Shown here: positions 7,234 to 14,421 of the stretch, piece after piece
Numbering within the stretch: the first letter of the stretch is position 1
Layout: each line of letters opens with the position of its first letter
Virus record (IMG/VR): IMGVR_UViG_3300023223_000182
Coordinates: 1-43,148 of that record
Strand: one strand, 5' to 3'
DNA length: 43,148 nucleotides
DNA from: a virus
The notes under the pieces: model-generated
What the model saw: only the letters and a program-made list of their open reading frames with translations
Databases searched by the model: none
What the model was told of the DNA's origin: nothing
Program-made: the position numbers and the translations under genes

Positions 7234-9220
7234 CAAGGAGCTAAAACAAGTGGTACTAGATGATTTAGCGCGTAGTGGGTTAACAACTATGGATTTTAAA
7301 AAAATGCGATTGACGCCATGTGACGCCGATAGAGCTGAAGCGGTATTAAACAGTTCTTTTGCCACTCATGGCTATGTTCTCCCTTATTTTGATATTCATG
7401 GTAAGCTTATAGATGTGTTTAGATTTAGATTTACTAGTGAAATAAAAAACAAAGAAAAAAAAGTAGTTAAGTATTCCCAACTGAAAGGAACTGATCCTCA
7501 TCTTTACTTTTCTCCTTGCATTAAATGGAAAAAGATATTAACCGATCCAAGTATTACCGTTACGTTTACTGAGGGGGAGAAGAAAGCGTATAAGGCATGT
7601 AAAGAGGATATTCCTACTATTGGGCTAGGAGGGGTCTGGGCTTTTCGATCAAAGAAATTACGTAAAATGTTAATTGACGATTTTAAACATATTACGCTAC
7701 AAGATAGGAAAGTATTGTTGTGTTTTGATAACGATAGTCAAAGCAACCCGGATGTTATGAATGCATTACGGGCTTTTTCTAAAGTTCTAAGCGATAAAGG
7801 TGCTGTTGTTTTTAACAAAAAGTTGCCGTTTAACTCTTACCAAAAAATAGGGTTAGATGATTACTTATTAGACCATAGTAAACGGGATTATAATAATATC
7901 CAAGAAGATCAGTTTGATGAGTTGACGGAAATAGATGAACTCAGCAGTGAAGTTGCTTATATTCGAGAAGTAGGTAAGTTTTATCTTTTTAAAGATAATT
8001 TATTTATAAACCGTACCGCGTTGATCGATACTAAATACGCTAATCGAACAACTATAGGGGAGGATGGTAAGTCTGTTAGTGTTGCAGAACTGTGGGTGAG
8101 GTCTCTTAAACGTAGAGAGCATATTCGTTTAGCTTATAGCCCTGGACAACCAGAAGTAACGGAAAACAATGAGTATAATTTGTGGAAAGGTTGGGGATGC
8201 GTACCTAAGAAAGGGAGTATTAAAATATTTTTAGATGCGGTTAAGATTATTTTTAATAATGATAAAATATTGATTGCTTGGTTTTTAGACTGGGTAGCAT
8301 ATCCTATTCAAAATCCAGGTGCAAAGATGTTAACTGGCGTATTGCTCCAGTCTATTGAGCATGGCACTGGTAAAAGTTCTATTGGAATGACTATAGGCGC
8401 GATGTACGGCCACAATTATCGACTTGTTGACGATTCTCAAATGAACAGGGCTTTTAATGAGTGGGCAGTGAATAAACAATTTATTTTAGGAGATGAGATA
8501 TCAGGTAAGGATAATAAGCGTGGGGAAGCGGATAAGATTAAGAATTTAATTACACGACCAGAGGTGACGCTTGAGAAGAAATGGCAACCGTCTTATACCG
8601 TAAAAGACTGCATCCAATACTTATTCACCTCAAATCATGTAGACGCTTTAAGCATCGATCCAGGGGATCGACGTTGGTTTGTCTATAGAGTTTTAGCAGG
8701 GTTGGGGTTTTCTTTAAAGATGGGGGTGGCACTTGAAAATTTTAGAAATGGGGGTGGTACAGCTCATTTACTTCATTATTTTATTAATGAACATAGGATA
8801 ACAAAGGGGTTTGATCATAGAGCAGATGCACCTATGACACAAGCCAAGCAAGATCTAATCGACCACTCATTAACAGATATTGAACGGTTCCTCGTCAATA
8901 TAAGAACTAACCCAGACTTTGCATTATCCATTGATGGCGTGAACATTGACAGAGACTTATACACAACTGGGCAAGTTATTAGTCTTTATCAAATTAAGAA
9001 CCCAAGAGCGAACGTAACAGAAACGGCAATGGGCAAAGCATTAACTAAGATATTCGATAACGTCTATGTCGTACGAACCCGTTCATCAGGTACACAGAGA
9101 TTACGTGCGTTAAGGAATTTAGATAAATGGAAGTCGGCTAATCATAAACAGATACAAGAGCATTATGATAGGTCAAAAATCGCATTATTTGAAGCTAAGA
9201 AACGGAAACATAAAACTTAG
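7226..9220 (+). CDS. Primase-helicase (DUF3854 and DUF5906-like)
   Basis: A 664-residue replication protein. The N-terminal third resembles DUF3854 TOPRIM-like primase regions: VTFTEGEKKAYKACK (acidic Glu motif), IGLGGVW, and LLCFDNDSQSNPDV (the DxD-like motif). The C-terminal half is a phage/plasmid superfamily 3-type helicase: Walker A EHGTGKSS near residue 380, Walker B FILGDEIS near residue 420, and the LFTSNHVDALSIDPGDRRWF sensor region with its arginine finger-like DRRW. It should unwind DNA and prime synthesis for the family A polymerase encoded at 16717. It starts with an 8-base overlap of the membrane protein gene. The N-terminal assignment is less certain than the helicase. Confidence 0.85.
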   Translation: MNNKELKQVVLDDLARSGLTTMDFKKMRLTPCDADRAEAVLNSSFATHGYVLPYFDIHGKLIDVFRFRFTSEIKNKEKKVVKYSQLKGTDPHLYFSPCIKWKKILTDPSITVTFTEGEKKAYKACKEDIPTIGLGGVWAFRSKKLRKMLIDDFKHITLQDRKVLLCFDNDSQSNPDVMNALRAFSKVLSDKGAVVFNKKLPFNSYQKIGLDDYLLDHSKRDYNNIQEDQFDELTEIDELSSEVAYIREVGKFYLFKDNLFINRTALIDTKYANRTTIGEDGKSVSVAELWVRSLKRREHIRLAYSPGQPEVTENNEYNLWKGWGCVPKKGSIKIFLDAVKIIFNNDKILIAWFLDWVAYPIQNPGAKMLTGVLLQSIEHGTGKSSIGMTIGAMYGHNYRLVDDSQMNRAFNEWAVNKQFILGDEISGKDNKRGEADKIKNLITRPEVTLEKKWQPSYTVKDCIQYLFTSNHVDALSIDPGDRRWFVYRVLAGLGFSLKMGVALENFRNGGGTAHLLHYFINEHRITKGFDHRADAPMTQAKQDLIDHSLTDIERFLVNIRTNPDFALSIDGVNIDRDLYTTGQVISLYQIKNPRANVTETAMGKALTKIFDNVYVVRTRSSGTQRLRALRNLDKWKSANHKQIQEHYDRSKIALFEAKKRKHKT

Positions 9221-9229
9221 GAGTGGGCT

Positions 9230-9559
9230 ATGAATATAAAAGATGAATTTGAAATCGTAGAAGGCATGCATCTTGATATGCAAAACGAACCAGGTATTAA
9301 ATCTGATTATTTTTACTGGGGCAAAGTTGAAAAGTCAGATATAATACGATTACGTAGGGAAATACGAAAAGGAAACTGTCTTTGGAGAAATAAAAAGGAA
9401 ACACGGTTTTTACTATGTGAAAAATATAGTGAGAAAGCTACAGGCTTTTTTTGTGGGTATGCGTTAGGGACTATTAAAAAATGGACTTTTTGCTATCCAG
9501 ATGGTACAGAAGAAGTTTTAACCATGGAAGTATCACGTATTCAACAAGAAAAGAGATAG
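9230..9559 (+). CDS. Hypothetical protein
   Basis: A 109-residue soluble protein with AGGAG before its ATG. It is rich in charged and aromatic residues; the C-terminal part (FFCGYALGTIKKWTFCYPDGTEE cut into strands) looks like a small beta sheet. No family was recognised. It is 9 bases after the primase-helicase and immediately before the half-length methyltransferase gene, so it belongs to the same operon. It does not look like the missing N-terminal half of that methyltransferase: no SAM-binding motif is visible. Confidence 0.6.
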   Translation: MNIKDEFEIVEGMHLDMQNEPGIKSDYFYWGKVEKSDIIRLRREIRKGNCLWRNKKETRFLLCEKYSEKATGFFCGYALGTIKKWTFCYPDGTEEVLTMEVSRIQQEKR

Positions 9560-9560
9560 A

Positions 9561-9860
9561 GTGGTGGACGCATACTCACACAGTAAAACGCCGCCAGGTG
9601 AAGGAGACAAACGCGCTGGACCGTGGTGCAGGAAAGCATACGAGGAATCACAGAAAGGTTTGATCGTTGTCGGTTGCCTCCCTGATGATCGTAGCGTTGG
9701 TTGGTATCAAGATTGGATCGAGGATAAAGCGCCGCTTGTGTATGTGCCGGATAAGCGGATCTCTTTTGATGGACAAAATGGCAACCCAAAAGGATCGGTC
9801 TTCTCTGTGTGGATGCCAATGCGAGTTGACAAAACAAGTTACATTAGATTTAAACTATAA
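9561..9860 (+). CDS. C-terminal half of a Dam-like N6-adenine methyltransferase
   Basis: A 99-residue frame starting at one of two tandem GTG codons. It matches the C-terminal half of phage-type DNA N6-adenine methyltransferases (PF05869): a degenerate catalytic loop TPPGEG where relatives have NPPY, then GPWCRKAYEESQKGLIVVGC, LPDDRSVGWYQDWI, and the terminal GRI-F-like PDKRISFDGQNGNPKGS. The N-terminal half that normally binds S-adenosylmethionine is absent, and no second fragment is found next to it. It is either a decayed gene, or a shortened protein with a new role. The downstream gene has its own strong ribosome binding site. Confidence 0.6.
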   Translation: MVDAYSHSKTPPGEGDKRAGPWCRKAYEESQKGLIVVGCLPDDRSVGWYQDWIEDKAPLVYVPDKRISFDGQNGNPKGSVFSVWMPMRVDKTSYIRFKL

Positions 9861-9879
9861 AAGACAGGAGGAAATACAA

Positions 9880-10587
9880 ATGAGAACTAAATGCTTAATA
9901 CTTATAAACACAGCACTTTTATTGATAGTCCTTGTGCTAGTGTCGGCAGTGGGGGCAGAGTGCGAAGCCGGAGAACTGGAGGCGGTAGTATTATCGTCCA
10001 CTAAATTTACAGAACGATATGACCACGGTACTGGAACGTGGGTAGGACTACAGATTAACTATAATTTTGATAACGATTTGTATATATTTGGTTCTCAGGA
10101 AGACATAGACGTTTTATTGTTAGGTGGTAAAGCGTGGACGTATGATATTAAAGGTGTAGGCGTAGGCACTAAGTACCGAGTTAATAAACGCCTTAGATTA
10201 TTTAGTCAAGTAGGGTACTATATGATTAAGGATTCTATCGGTCAACGGCATAAAAACGAGGATGAGACGTTTGGGTACTATCTTGGAAATAGATATTCAT
10301 CAGATGCGTTTGTAATATTTGATGAAGTAGGACTTAAACATAGCGAGTACACCTTTGGGATCGCTGTTGGTGCTGAGTTTATCTATCCTATTACTAAGAA
10401 TTGGACGACGGGTTTTGTGGTGTCGTACCGGCGTATGAAAATTAAGGAAGATATCAGCGGTTATAATGATGATTGGGTTTGTCCTTATGGTAGTGAGCAT
10501 AGCGGTGGGTGTGATAAATTACATAGCGCACAAAACGAAGATTATAGCTCGATTAATATAGGGCTTAATTTGGTGTGTAAATTTTAA
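9880..10587 (+). CDS. Secreted outer-membrane beta-barrel-like protein
   Basis: A 235-residue protein with a clear signal peptide: basic start, hydrophobic core LLLIVLVLV, and a probable signal peptidase I site after AVGA near residue 26. The mature part alternates amphipathic strands with short turns and loops, and ends LNLVCKF, with the C-terminal Phe typical of outer-membrane barrels. The start is ATG 9880, chosen for AGGAGG eight bases upstream; the frame is open further upstream but overlaps the preceding gene. Length and strands suit an 8-stranded barrel like OmpX/Lom. Such phage proteins may mask receptors or alter adhesion of the infected host; this role is inference. Confidence 0.7.
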   Translation: MRTKCLILINTALLLIVLVLVSAVGAECEAGELEAVVLSSTKFTERYDHGTGTWVGLQINYNFDNDLYIFGSQEDIDVLLLGGKAWTYDIKGVGVGTKYRVNKRLRLFSQVGYYMIKDSIGQRHKNEDETFGYYLGNRYSSDAFVIFDEVGLKHSEYTFGIAVGAEFIYPITKNWTTGFVVSYRRMKIKEDISGYNDDWVCPYGSEHSGGCDKLHSAQNEDYSSINIGLNLVCKF

Positions 10588-10604
10588 AGAAAAGGAGAGC
10601 AACG

Positions 10605-10715
10605 ATGATCGTATGTTTGTTAACTTTAATTGCACTATTAATTATTAGTGTAGGGGTTGTTAAAGGTTTTAAGGGTTATCTCTTACGAGTAAAAGGTAAA
10701 CGTGATGATCGATAA
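10605..10715 (+). CDS. Small single-span membrane protein
   Basis: A 36-residue frame starting at ATG 10605 with AAGGAG seven bases upstream. Residues 3-20 are hydrophobic (CLLTLIALLIISVGVVKG) and the tail is basic (RVKGKRDDR), predicting a single membrane span with the basic end in the cytoplasm. It follows the barrel gene by 17 bases. Function is unknown; the strong ribosome binding site supports expression. Confidence 0.5.
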   Translation: MIVCLLTLIALLIISVGVVKGFKGYLLRVKGKRDDR

Positions 10716-10791
10716 AGAACAAATAGTATTATCAAATAGAATAAGGATTGGGACTGCCATCAGTATACTAGAAGATGATGGAGTTATATAG
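10705..10791 (+). CDS. Possible 28-residue protein
   Basis: A short frame whose ATG overlaps the end of the preceding small membrane gene by 11 bases, suggesting coupled translation. The product is soluble, starts MIDKEQIV and ends EDDGVI. There is no recognisable family, and coding status is doubtful given its size. Confidence 0.3.
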   Translation: MIDKEQIVLSNRIRIGTAISILEDDGVI

Positions 10792-10840
10792 TCCTGATTT
10801 TAAGCGATAAAAATCACTACAGATATAAGATGTGGTTAAA

Positions 10841-11077
10841 ATGAATGATCTAATCAAGTTACTCGCTAAATCTTGCTTGATGATGTTAGAAGCTATGTGC
10901 TATCTATCGTCTATACTATGGGGGGTTATGCATTATCCACACCGGGTACAATTTAGTAATGATATTTTTTATTGGCAATCCTTAGCGTTGGTTATAATTT
11001 GTTTTGTACTTGGTGGGGTCTTCACAGTTAGTCGATGGCTTATTTTTGATACGTTGGAGGATTTAAAGAATGGGTAA
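10841..11077 (+). CDS. Small two-span membrane protein
   Basis: A 78-residue protein starting at ATG 10841 (a GTG lies three codons earlier). Hydrophobic segments lie at about residues 10-32 (rich in Cys, Met, Leu) and 47-65 (SLALVIICFVLGGVFTV), giving two spans with a short periplasmic loop. Its last 8 bases overlap the next start. No family recognised. Confidence 0.5.
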   Translation: MNDLIKLLAKSCLMMLEAMCYLSSILWGVMHYPHRVQFSNDIFYWQSLALVIICFVLGGVFTVSRWLIFDTLEDLKNG

Positions 11078-11255
11078 CATTGAGGATATTAGAAACGTAA
11101 AAGTTAGTCTTAATAAGAAGACACGTAAAATGACTGTTGAATTTGAAGCTGTTTTAGCAGTTATGTTAAAAGTACCGGCTACTCAAATAAAAGCTGAGAC
11201 GATGCAAAGGATTAATGATGGCTTGCAAATAGCTTTGTTAAAGGGGGAACTATGA
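11070..11255 (+). CDS. Small hypothetical protein
   Basis: A 61-residue soluble protein: a beta-rich first half (VKVSLNKKTRKMTVEFEA) followed by a helix. It has GGAGG upstream inside the preceding gene, overlaps that gene by 8 bases and the next by 4 (ATGA), so it is one link of a coupled chain. No family recognised. Confidence 0.55.
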   Translation: MGNIEDIRNVKVSLNKKTRKMTVEFEAVLAVMLKVPATQIKAETMQRINDGLQIALLKGEL

Positions 11256-11776
11256 AACTAAAGTCTATTAAAAATGAGATAAAGAGAACTGTTCACGGTG
11301 CTAAAATATCTGACTGTGGTTTGTATAGGTATGTACTTTGGCGGGTATGGAAACGTGAAAAGCCTACAGTCATGTTTATTATGTTAAACCCAAGCACCGC
11401 TGATGCAAGTAAAGATGATCCTACTATTAGACGCTGCATTAATTTTGCTGTGGATCAAGGTTATGGGGGTATGTGTGTCTGTAATTTATTCGCCTATCGG
11501 GCAACAAAGTTCAAAGTACTTAAAAGTACGCCTTATAACCCTATCTCTACTATCGGGCCAGAAAACGATAATTATATTTTTCTATACTCTCGTGCTGTTG
11601 ATACAATAGTTTGTGCATGGGGGAATCACGGTCATTATTTGGATCGTGCTAAGGATGTAGTAGAACAATTAGAGCTATTAAATACCACGCCTTATTGTTT
11701 AGGTGTAACGAATAGTAACGAACCCAAGCATCCGCTTTATTTAAGGAAAGATACTCGATTCATGAAGTACTGTTAA
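11252..11776 (+). CDS. DUF1643 family protein
   Basis: A 174-residue protein matching DUF1643 by its signature: YRYVLWRVW, FIMLNPSTADASKDDPT, IRRCINFA, GGMCVCNLFAYRAT and the later VCAWGNHG. The biochemical role of DUF1643 is unknown; it occurs widely in phages and bacteria, and the conserved NPSTAD-DPT-R segment suggests an active site. It overlaps the upstream gene by 4 bases and has GGGGG ahead of the ATG. Full length for the family. Confidence 0.8.
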   Translation: MKLKSIKNEIKRTVHGAKISDCGLYRYVLWRVWKREKPTVMFIMLNPSTADASKDDPTIRRCINFAVDQGYGGMCVCNLFAYRATKFKVLKSTPYNPISTIGPENDNYIFLYSRAVDTIVCAWGNHGHYLDRAKDVVEQLELLNTTPYCLGVTNSNEPKHPLYLRKDTRFMKYC

Positions 11777-12006
11777 GTGATACGCAGCTTAGAAACTTAT
11801 CAAATGAAGAGTTAATCCGATATGTTGATCGCTCTCATGCAGAAGTAAATGAGCTTATTAAAAGGTTCTACCATAACCAAGGAACAGAAAGCGATCTCAA
11901 TGAGGCTAATTGTAAGATAGAACATTTACTACGCAAGGTATCTACTTTAGCATCACATATTTATGATGTAGAGTTATCAGTAAAAGAATGCAAAAAGTTA
12001 TTATAA
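11758..12006 (+). CDS. Small helical protein with non-canonical start
   Basis: An open frame of about 82 codons ending at TAA 12006. It has no ATG, GTG or TTG near its beginning. The best candidates are ATT 11758, seven bases after AAGGAAAG, or CTG 11770. The protein content is convincing: LSNEELIRYVDRSHAEVNELIKR and a second helix, with charged coiled-coil character and no strand-breaking bias. It overlaps the end of the DUF1643 gene and fills an otherwise empty 240-base gap in a densely packed operon. Function is unknown. Confidence 0.5.
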   Translation: MHEVLLSDTQLRNLSNEELIRYVDRSHAEVNELIKRFYHNQGTESDLNEANCKIEHLLRKVSTLASHIYDVELSVKECKKLL

Positions 12007-12019
12007 ATAATGGTGATTT

Positions 12020-12418
12020 ATGAAAGTATACATTGCAGCGCGATTTAGTAGACGATCAGAAGCTAACAAGCTTGCTAATATGTTAATGGCCAAAGGCTAT
12101 GAAATTACTAGTCGATGGGTTCTCCCTGAGTGTGATCATGTTATGCCTACCGGCCTATCTAGCCAAGCAGAGGATAGCGAACGTCGAAGGTACGCCAGGG
12201 AAGGCCTAGAAGATATAGGGGCTTGTGATTGGATGATCTCTTTAACGGATGAACCGCGCAACAATGGGCGTGGGGGTAAGCACGTTGAGTTTGGTTATGC
12301 TTTAGGGTTAGGTAAATCACTAACTATTATAGGCCCACGAGAAACAGTATCTCATACCCTTTATACCGTCGATCACTTTAGCACTATGGAAAATTTCATG
12401 GAGTCGTTAGAGTCGTGA
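12020..12418 (+). CDS. Nucleoside 2-deoxyribosyltransferase-like protein
   Basis: A 132-residue protein with the fold signature of nucleoside 2-deoxyribosyltransferases: KVYIAARFSRR at the start (substrate-binding loop), ITSRWV, a central acidic DIGACDWMISL segment, and GGKHVEFGYALGLGK, which contains the catalytic-type Glu in HVEFGYAL. These enzymes exchange or hydrolyse bases on deoxynucleosides or nucleotides. In this phage it may tune dNTP pools together with thymidylate synthase and the dNTP hydrolase-like protein. Its stop overlaps the GTG of the HNH gene. Confidence 0.78.
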   Translation: MKVYIAARFSRRSEANKLANMLMAKGYEITSRWVLPECDHVMPTGLSSQAEDSERRRYAREGLEDIGACDWMISLTDEPRNNGRGGKHVEFGYALGLGKSLTIIGPRETVSHTLYTVDHFSTMENFMESLES

Positions 12419-12741
12419 TAACTAGGGTGCATACATACTATTTAAATAAATTGCCTGTTGCATTTCAAGCTAAAATTTTAGTTACTAGTAACGGTTGTTG
12501 GGAATGGCAAGGTGAAATAAATCGAAATGGATATGGGCGTTACTCTATTAATGGTTGGCGTTTTATGACGCATAGGTTTACTTATGAATTCTTAATAGCG
12601 CCTATTAAAAACGGGCTTATTTTAGATCATATTTGTCGTAATCGCCCATGTTGTAACCCCACTCACACTAGTCCGGTAACGCATCGACAAAACACACATA
12701 GGGGCCATGCTAAGCTATTTAATAATAAAACTTGCATTTAA
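12415..12741 (+). CDS. HNH homing-type endonuclease
   Basis: A 108-residue HNH_3-type nuclease: GCWEWQGEINRNGYGRYSING at the N-terminal side is split by a glycine-rich loop, then the MTHRFTYE helix, and the core ILDHICRNRPCCNPTH with the catalytic His, metal ligand Asn and second His. Cysteines in the core probably bind zinc. It starts at a GTG overlapping the upstream stop. Free-standing HNH genes are common mobile elements in phages. Its last seven codons form the beginning of the 70-bp direct repeat that reappears at 23180, after the helicase gene. Confidence 0.88.
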   Translation: MITRVHTYYLNKLPVAFQAKILVTSNGCWEWQGEINRNGYGRYSINGWRFMTHRFTYEFLIAPIKNGLILDHICRNRPCCNPTHTSPVTHRQNTHRGHAKLFNNKTCI

Positions 12742-12792
12742 TTATTAATCCATTATACTTAGATTAAGTAAACAAATCAGAGGGCTAAAATC
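12722..12792 (+). repeat. Direct repeat copy 1 (promoter cassette)
   Basis: This 71-base segment recurs at 23180-23248 with one substitution and a few small length differences near its end. It includes the end of the HNH gene, the promoter elements and the ribosome binding leader of the gene at 12793. The high identity between copies more than 10 kb apart shows recent duplication or strong selection on a control element. Confidence 0.9.
12732..12770 (+). promoter_or_regulatory. Rightward promoter with operator-like palindrome
   Basis: TTGCAT (12732-12737, weak -35), 16 bases, TATACT (12754-12759). ATTATTAAT (12741-12749) sits four bases before the -10, as at the other two related promoters. 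TACTTA-gat-TAAGTA (12756-12770) is a perfect 6-bp arm palindrome covering the -10 end and the expected start site. The leader then carries AGAGGGCTAAAA before ATG 12793. Confidence 0.65.
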
Positions 12793-13236
12793 ATGAAAAT
12801 CAATGAGTTAACAACAGCAGCGATAAATGTACGGTATACGTTACTCCACAAGATATTAGTGGAAAATAAATCAAAAGCTAAAGCTATTCGTGAAACTCTT
12901 ATATATTTAGATGTTTGTGTACCTGTATTGGCAATAGCACTAAAAGAAGTTGATACCTATATTTGTAACAAATACGGTGATGATGCATACCACATGGTGT
13001 GTTTGAATCAAAAGCAATGGTTAGTGAATAAAGTAACCCTGCCCTCTTTAATAGATGAGGGGTTTAAGATTAGGAAAGATCTCAATGATGATACTGTCTA
13101 TAATATATACGTTGATGGTTGTGTAACGGCTAAATTGTTTAAATCTGAAACAAATGCGATTGCGTTCTTATACAAATCAGCTTTTGTGCCTCCACTCCCC
13201 GTGAATTTTGAAGGAGTTGAAAAACTCCATGGGTAA
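12793..13236 (+). CDS. Hypothetical protein behind the repeated promoter
   Basis: A 147-residue soluble protein with a helical N-terminal half (INELTTAAINVRYTLLHKIL, then KAKAIRETLIYL) and a C-terminal beta-rich half. No family recognised. It is the first gene after promoter cassette copy 1. Its last codons run through the hairpin that covers the ribosome binding site of the next gene, so its translation probably controls that gene. Confidence 0.6.
   Translation: MKINELTTAAINVRYTLLHKILVENKSKAKAIRETLIYLDVCVPVLAIALKEVDTYICNKYGDDAYHMVCLNQKQWLVNKVTLPSLIDEGFKIRKDLNDDTVYNIYVDGCVTAKLFKSETNAIAFLYKSAFVPPLPVNFEGVEKLHG
13213..13228 (+). promoter_or_regulatory. Ribosome-site hairpin with GAAA tetraloop
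   Basis: GGAGTT (13213-13218), loop GAAA, AACTCC (13223-13228), directly followed by ATG 13229. The hairpin buries the Shine-Dalgarno GGAG in a 6-bp stem closed by a GNRA-type tetraloop. The upstream gene is translated through it and stops at 13236, so ribosomes would open the stem: a translational coupling device. Confidence 0.65.
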
Positions 13237-13465
13237 TACCCTAAACATCAGTACAATTTTTGAATCGTTGGATCATTGTAGAGAGGACGCATGCGAAGAC
13301 TGCCAATATCTTCATCACTTTGTGGACCGCGTCCCTTATGGTGGGACGACTGTGTCAATAACAGAAGTTGAGTGCCGCTGTACAGACGCTAATCAGTGTG
13401 AACAAGCAAGTATTTATTTTGAAGATTCTTTGATTGATTTTGAGGAGACTAATAATGGGAACTAG
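13229..13465 (+). CDS. Cysteine-rich small protein
   Basis: A 78-residue acidic protein with six cysteines: C-x4-C-x2-C in HCREDACEDCQ and ECRCTDANQC further on, spaced like a zinc-binding site. The frame is open to a TTG at 13208, but ATG 13229 immediately after the hairpin is preferred. It overlaps both neighbours, and is probably translated only when the upstream gene is. No family recognised. Confidence 0.6.
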   Translation: MGNTLNISTIFESLDHCREDACEDCQYLHHFVDRVPYGGTTVSITEVECRCTDANQCEQASIYFEDSLIDFEETNNGN

Positions 13466-13688
13466 AGACTTAATACATGTTTATAAAGATGGTAATCAAT
13501 GGTGCGCAATCTATCCGATGGGAAGTAACTTGATGGATTGTCAAGCAGTAGCATTTAACAATAAGAACGTACAATTTAGCACATATATTAATAGAGAACG
13601 GGACTATGGTAGATATCAGGCTTTGGACAAATTGAGGAAAGAAAATCCTGAGATAACACGTAGCTACTATTGCGAATACCACGATTAA
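13455..13688 (+). CDS. Small hypothetical protein
   Basis: A 77-residue protein starting at ATG 13455 with GAGGA eight bases upstream; a longer frame to 13434 lacks a good start. It begins GTRDLIHVYKDGNQWCAIYP, a beta-hairpin-like segment, and ends in a charged helix and SYYCEYHD. It overlaps the cysteine-rich gene by 11 bases. No family recognised. Confidence 0.55.
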   Translation: MGTRDLIHVYKDGNQWCAIYPMGSNLMDCQAVAFNNKNVQFSTYINRERDYGRYQALDKLRKENPEITRSYYCEYHD

Positions 13689-13716
13689 TTATTAAAACTT
13701 TATTTTAATAATTAAT
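13684..13716. repeat. Perfect AT-only inverted repeat
   Basis: ATTAATTATTAAAA (13684-13697), a 5-base spacer, and TTTTAATAATTAAT (13703-13716) form a perfect 14-bp arm inverted repeat. It starts inside the stop codon of the upstream gene and ends about 40 bases before the next start. Each arm contains TTAATTATTAA, also present at the promoter cassettes, so it may be a regulator binding site; as an RNA hairpin it lacks G-C pairs and a T run and is a poor terminator. Confidence 0.7.
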
Positions 13717-13758
13717 GACTCGTACTTGTACATAAGAGACAAACATAGAGGATTGATG

Positions 13759-14142
13759 ATGCTAGATAAAAAATTAGGTACAGTTGTCACATCGTTTTTA
13801 AAATTGAAGCAAAAAATAAAAAAGAAGAACGCAGAAATAGATGATCTGAAAGAGAAGGCATCGGGGCTTGAAAAGCAAATCATCAAGGCACAAGAGCGTG
13901 AAGGAATTGAGCGTTCAGACGTTGCACTAGGGTCGGCGACAATTAAGGAAACTACTGTACACAGTGTCAAAGACTGGAAGAAAGTCTATAAGTATATCTT
14001 CTCCAACAAAGATCAATCTATTCTACAAAAGCGTTTATCTCAAGCGACACTTAACGAATACTTAGAAGATGGCGCAAGAGTACCCGGTACAGAGAAGATG
14101 ATCAAAAAATCGTTAATGGTTGGTTTCAAAAGAAGGGTTTAG
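13759..14142 (+). CDS. Coiled-coil protein, possible DNA-metabolism accessory
   Basis: A 127-residue protein starting at ATG 13759 (another ATG is at 13756), with AGAGGA upstream. Residues 10-55 are a strongly charged coiled coil (KKKNAEIDDLKEKASGLEKQ). The C-terminal part has VKDWKKVYKYIF, ILQKRLS and a VPGTEK motif, a pattern I associate with small phage proteins next to single-strand-binding genes, without a named function. The coiled coil suggests dimerisation. It is the first of a new group after the inverted repeat. Confidence 0.55.
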   Translation: MLDKKLGTVVTSFLKLKQKIKKKNAEIDDLKEKASGLEKQIIKAQEREGIERSDVALGSATIKETTVHSVKDWKKVYKYIFSNKDQSILQKRLSQATLNEYLEDGARVPGTEKMIKKSLMVGFKRRV

Positions 14143-14145
14143 AGT

Positions 14146-14364
14146 ATGAAATTAATAATAAACGATGAGGTCATAGAGGATGTATATTGCTTGAAAGCGG
14201 ACAAGATCACATTTGATCTTAATAATAATGAACGTAATCAAGGGCTAGTCCAGATGTGGGAGAAACATACGCCTCATAATATCGTATCACTCCATAAAGG
14301 TATAAGATTTGTAAGAAGTTATACCTTTAGTTATCGTTTAACAAGAGATAACGAAACTATCTAA
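14146..14364 (+). CDS. Small hypothetical protein
   Basis: A 72-residue soluble protein, three bases after the coiled-coil gene. The N-terminus (MKLIINDEVIEDVYCLKADK) looks like a beta-hairpin; the C-terminus is basic and aromatic. The ribosome binding site is weak, so translation is probably coupled to the upstream gene. No family recognised. Confidence 0.5.
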   Translation: MKLIINDEVIEDVYCLKADKITFDLNNNERNQGLVQMWEKHTPHNIVSLHKGIRFVRSYTFSYRLTRDNETI

Positions 14365-14421
14365 GTCACTTTTAGATAAGCAATCAATTTTTTTAACCAA
14401 AGAAAGAAGAGGAGTAACACA

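Noticed and set aside
9541-9837. 98-codon minus-strand frame opposite the methyltransferase-like gene
   Set aside because: No ribosome binding site, antisense to two supported frames and isolated in direction within the rightward operon.
9667-9879. Upstream extension of the beta-barrel gene frame
   Set aside because: It overlaps the methyltransferase-like gene in another frame and would bury the signal peptide; ATG 9880 has AGGAGG at good distance.
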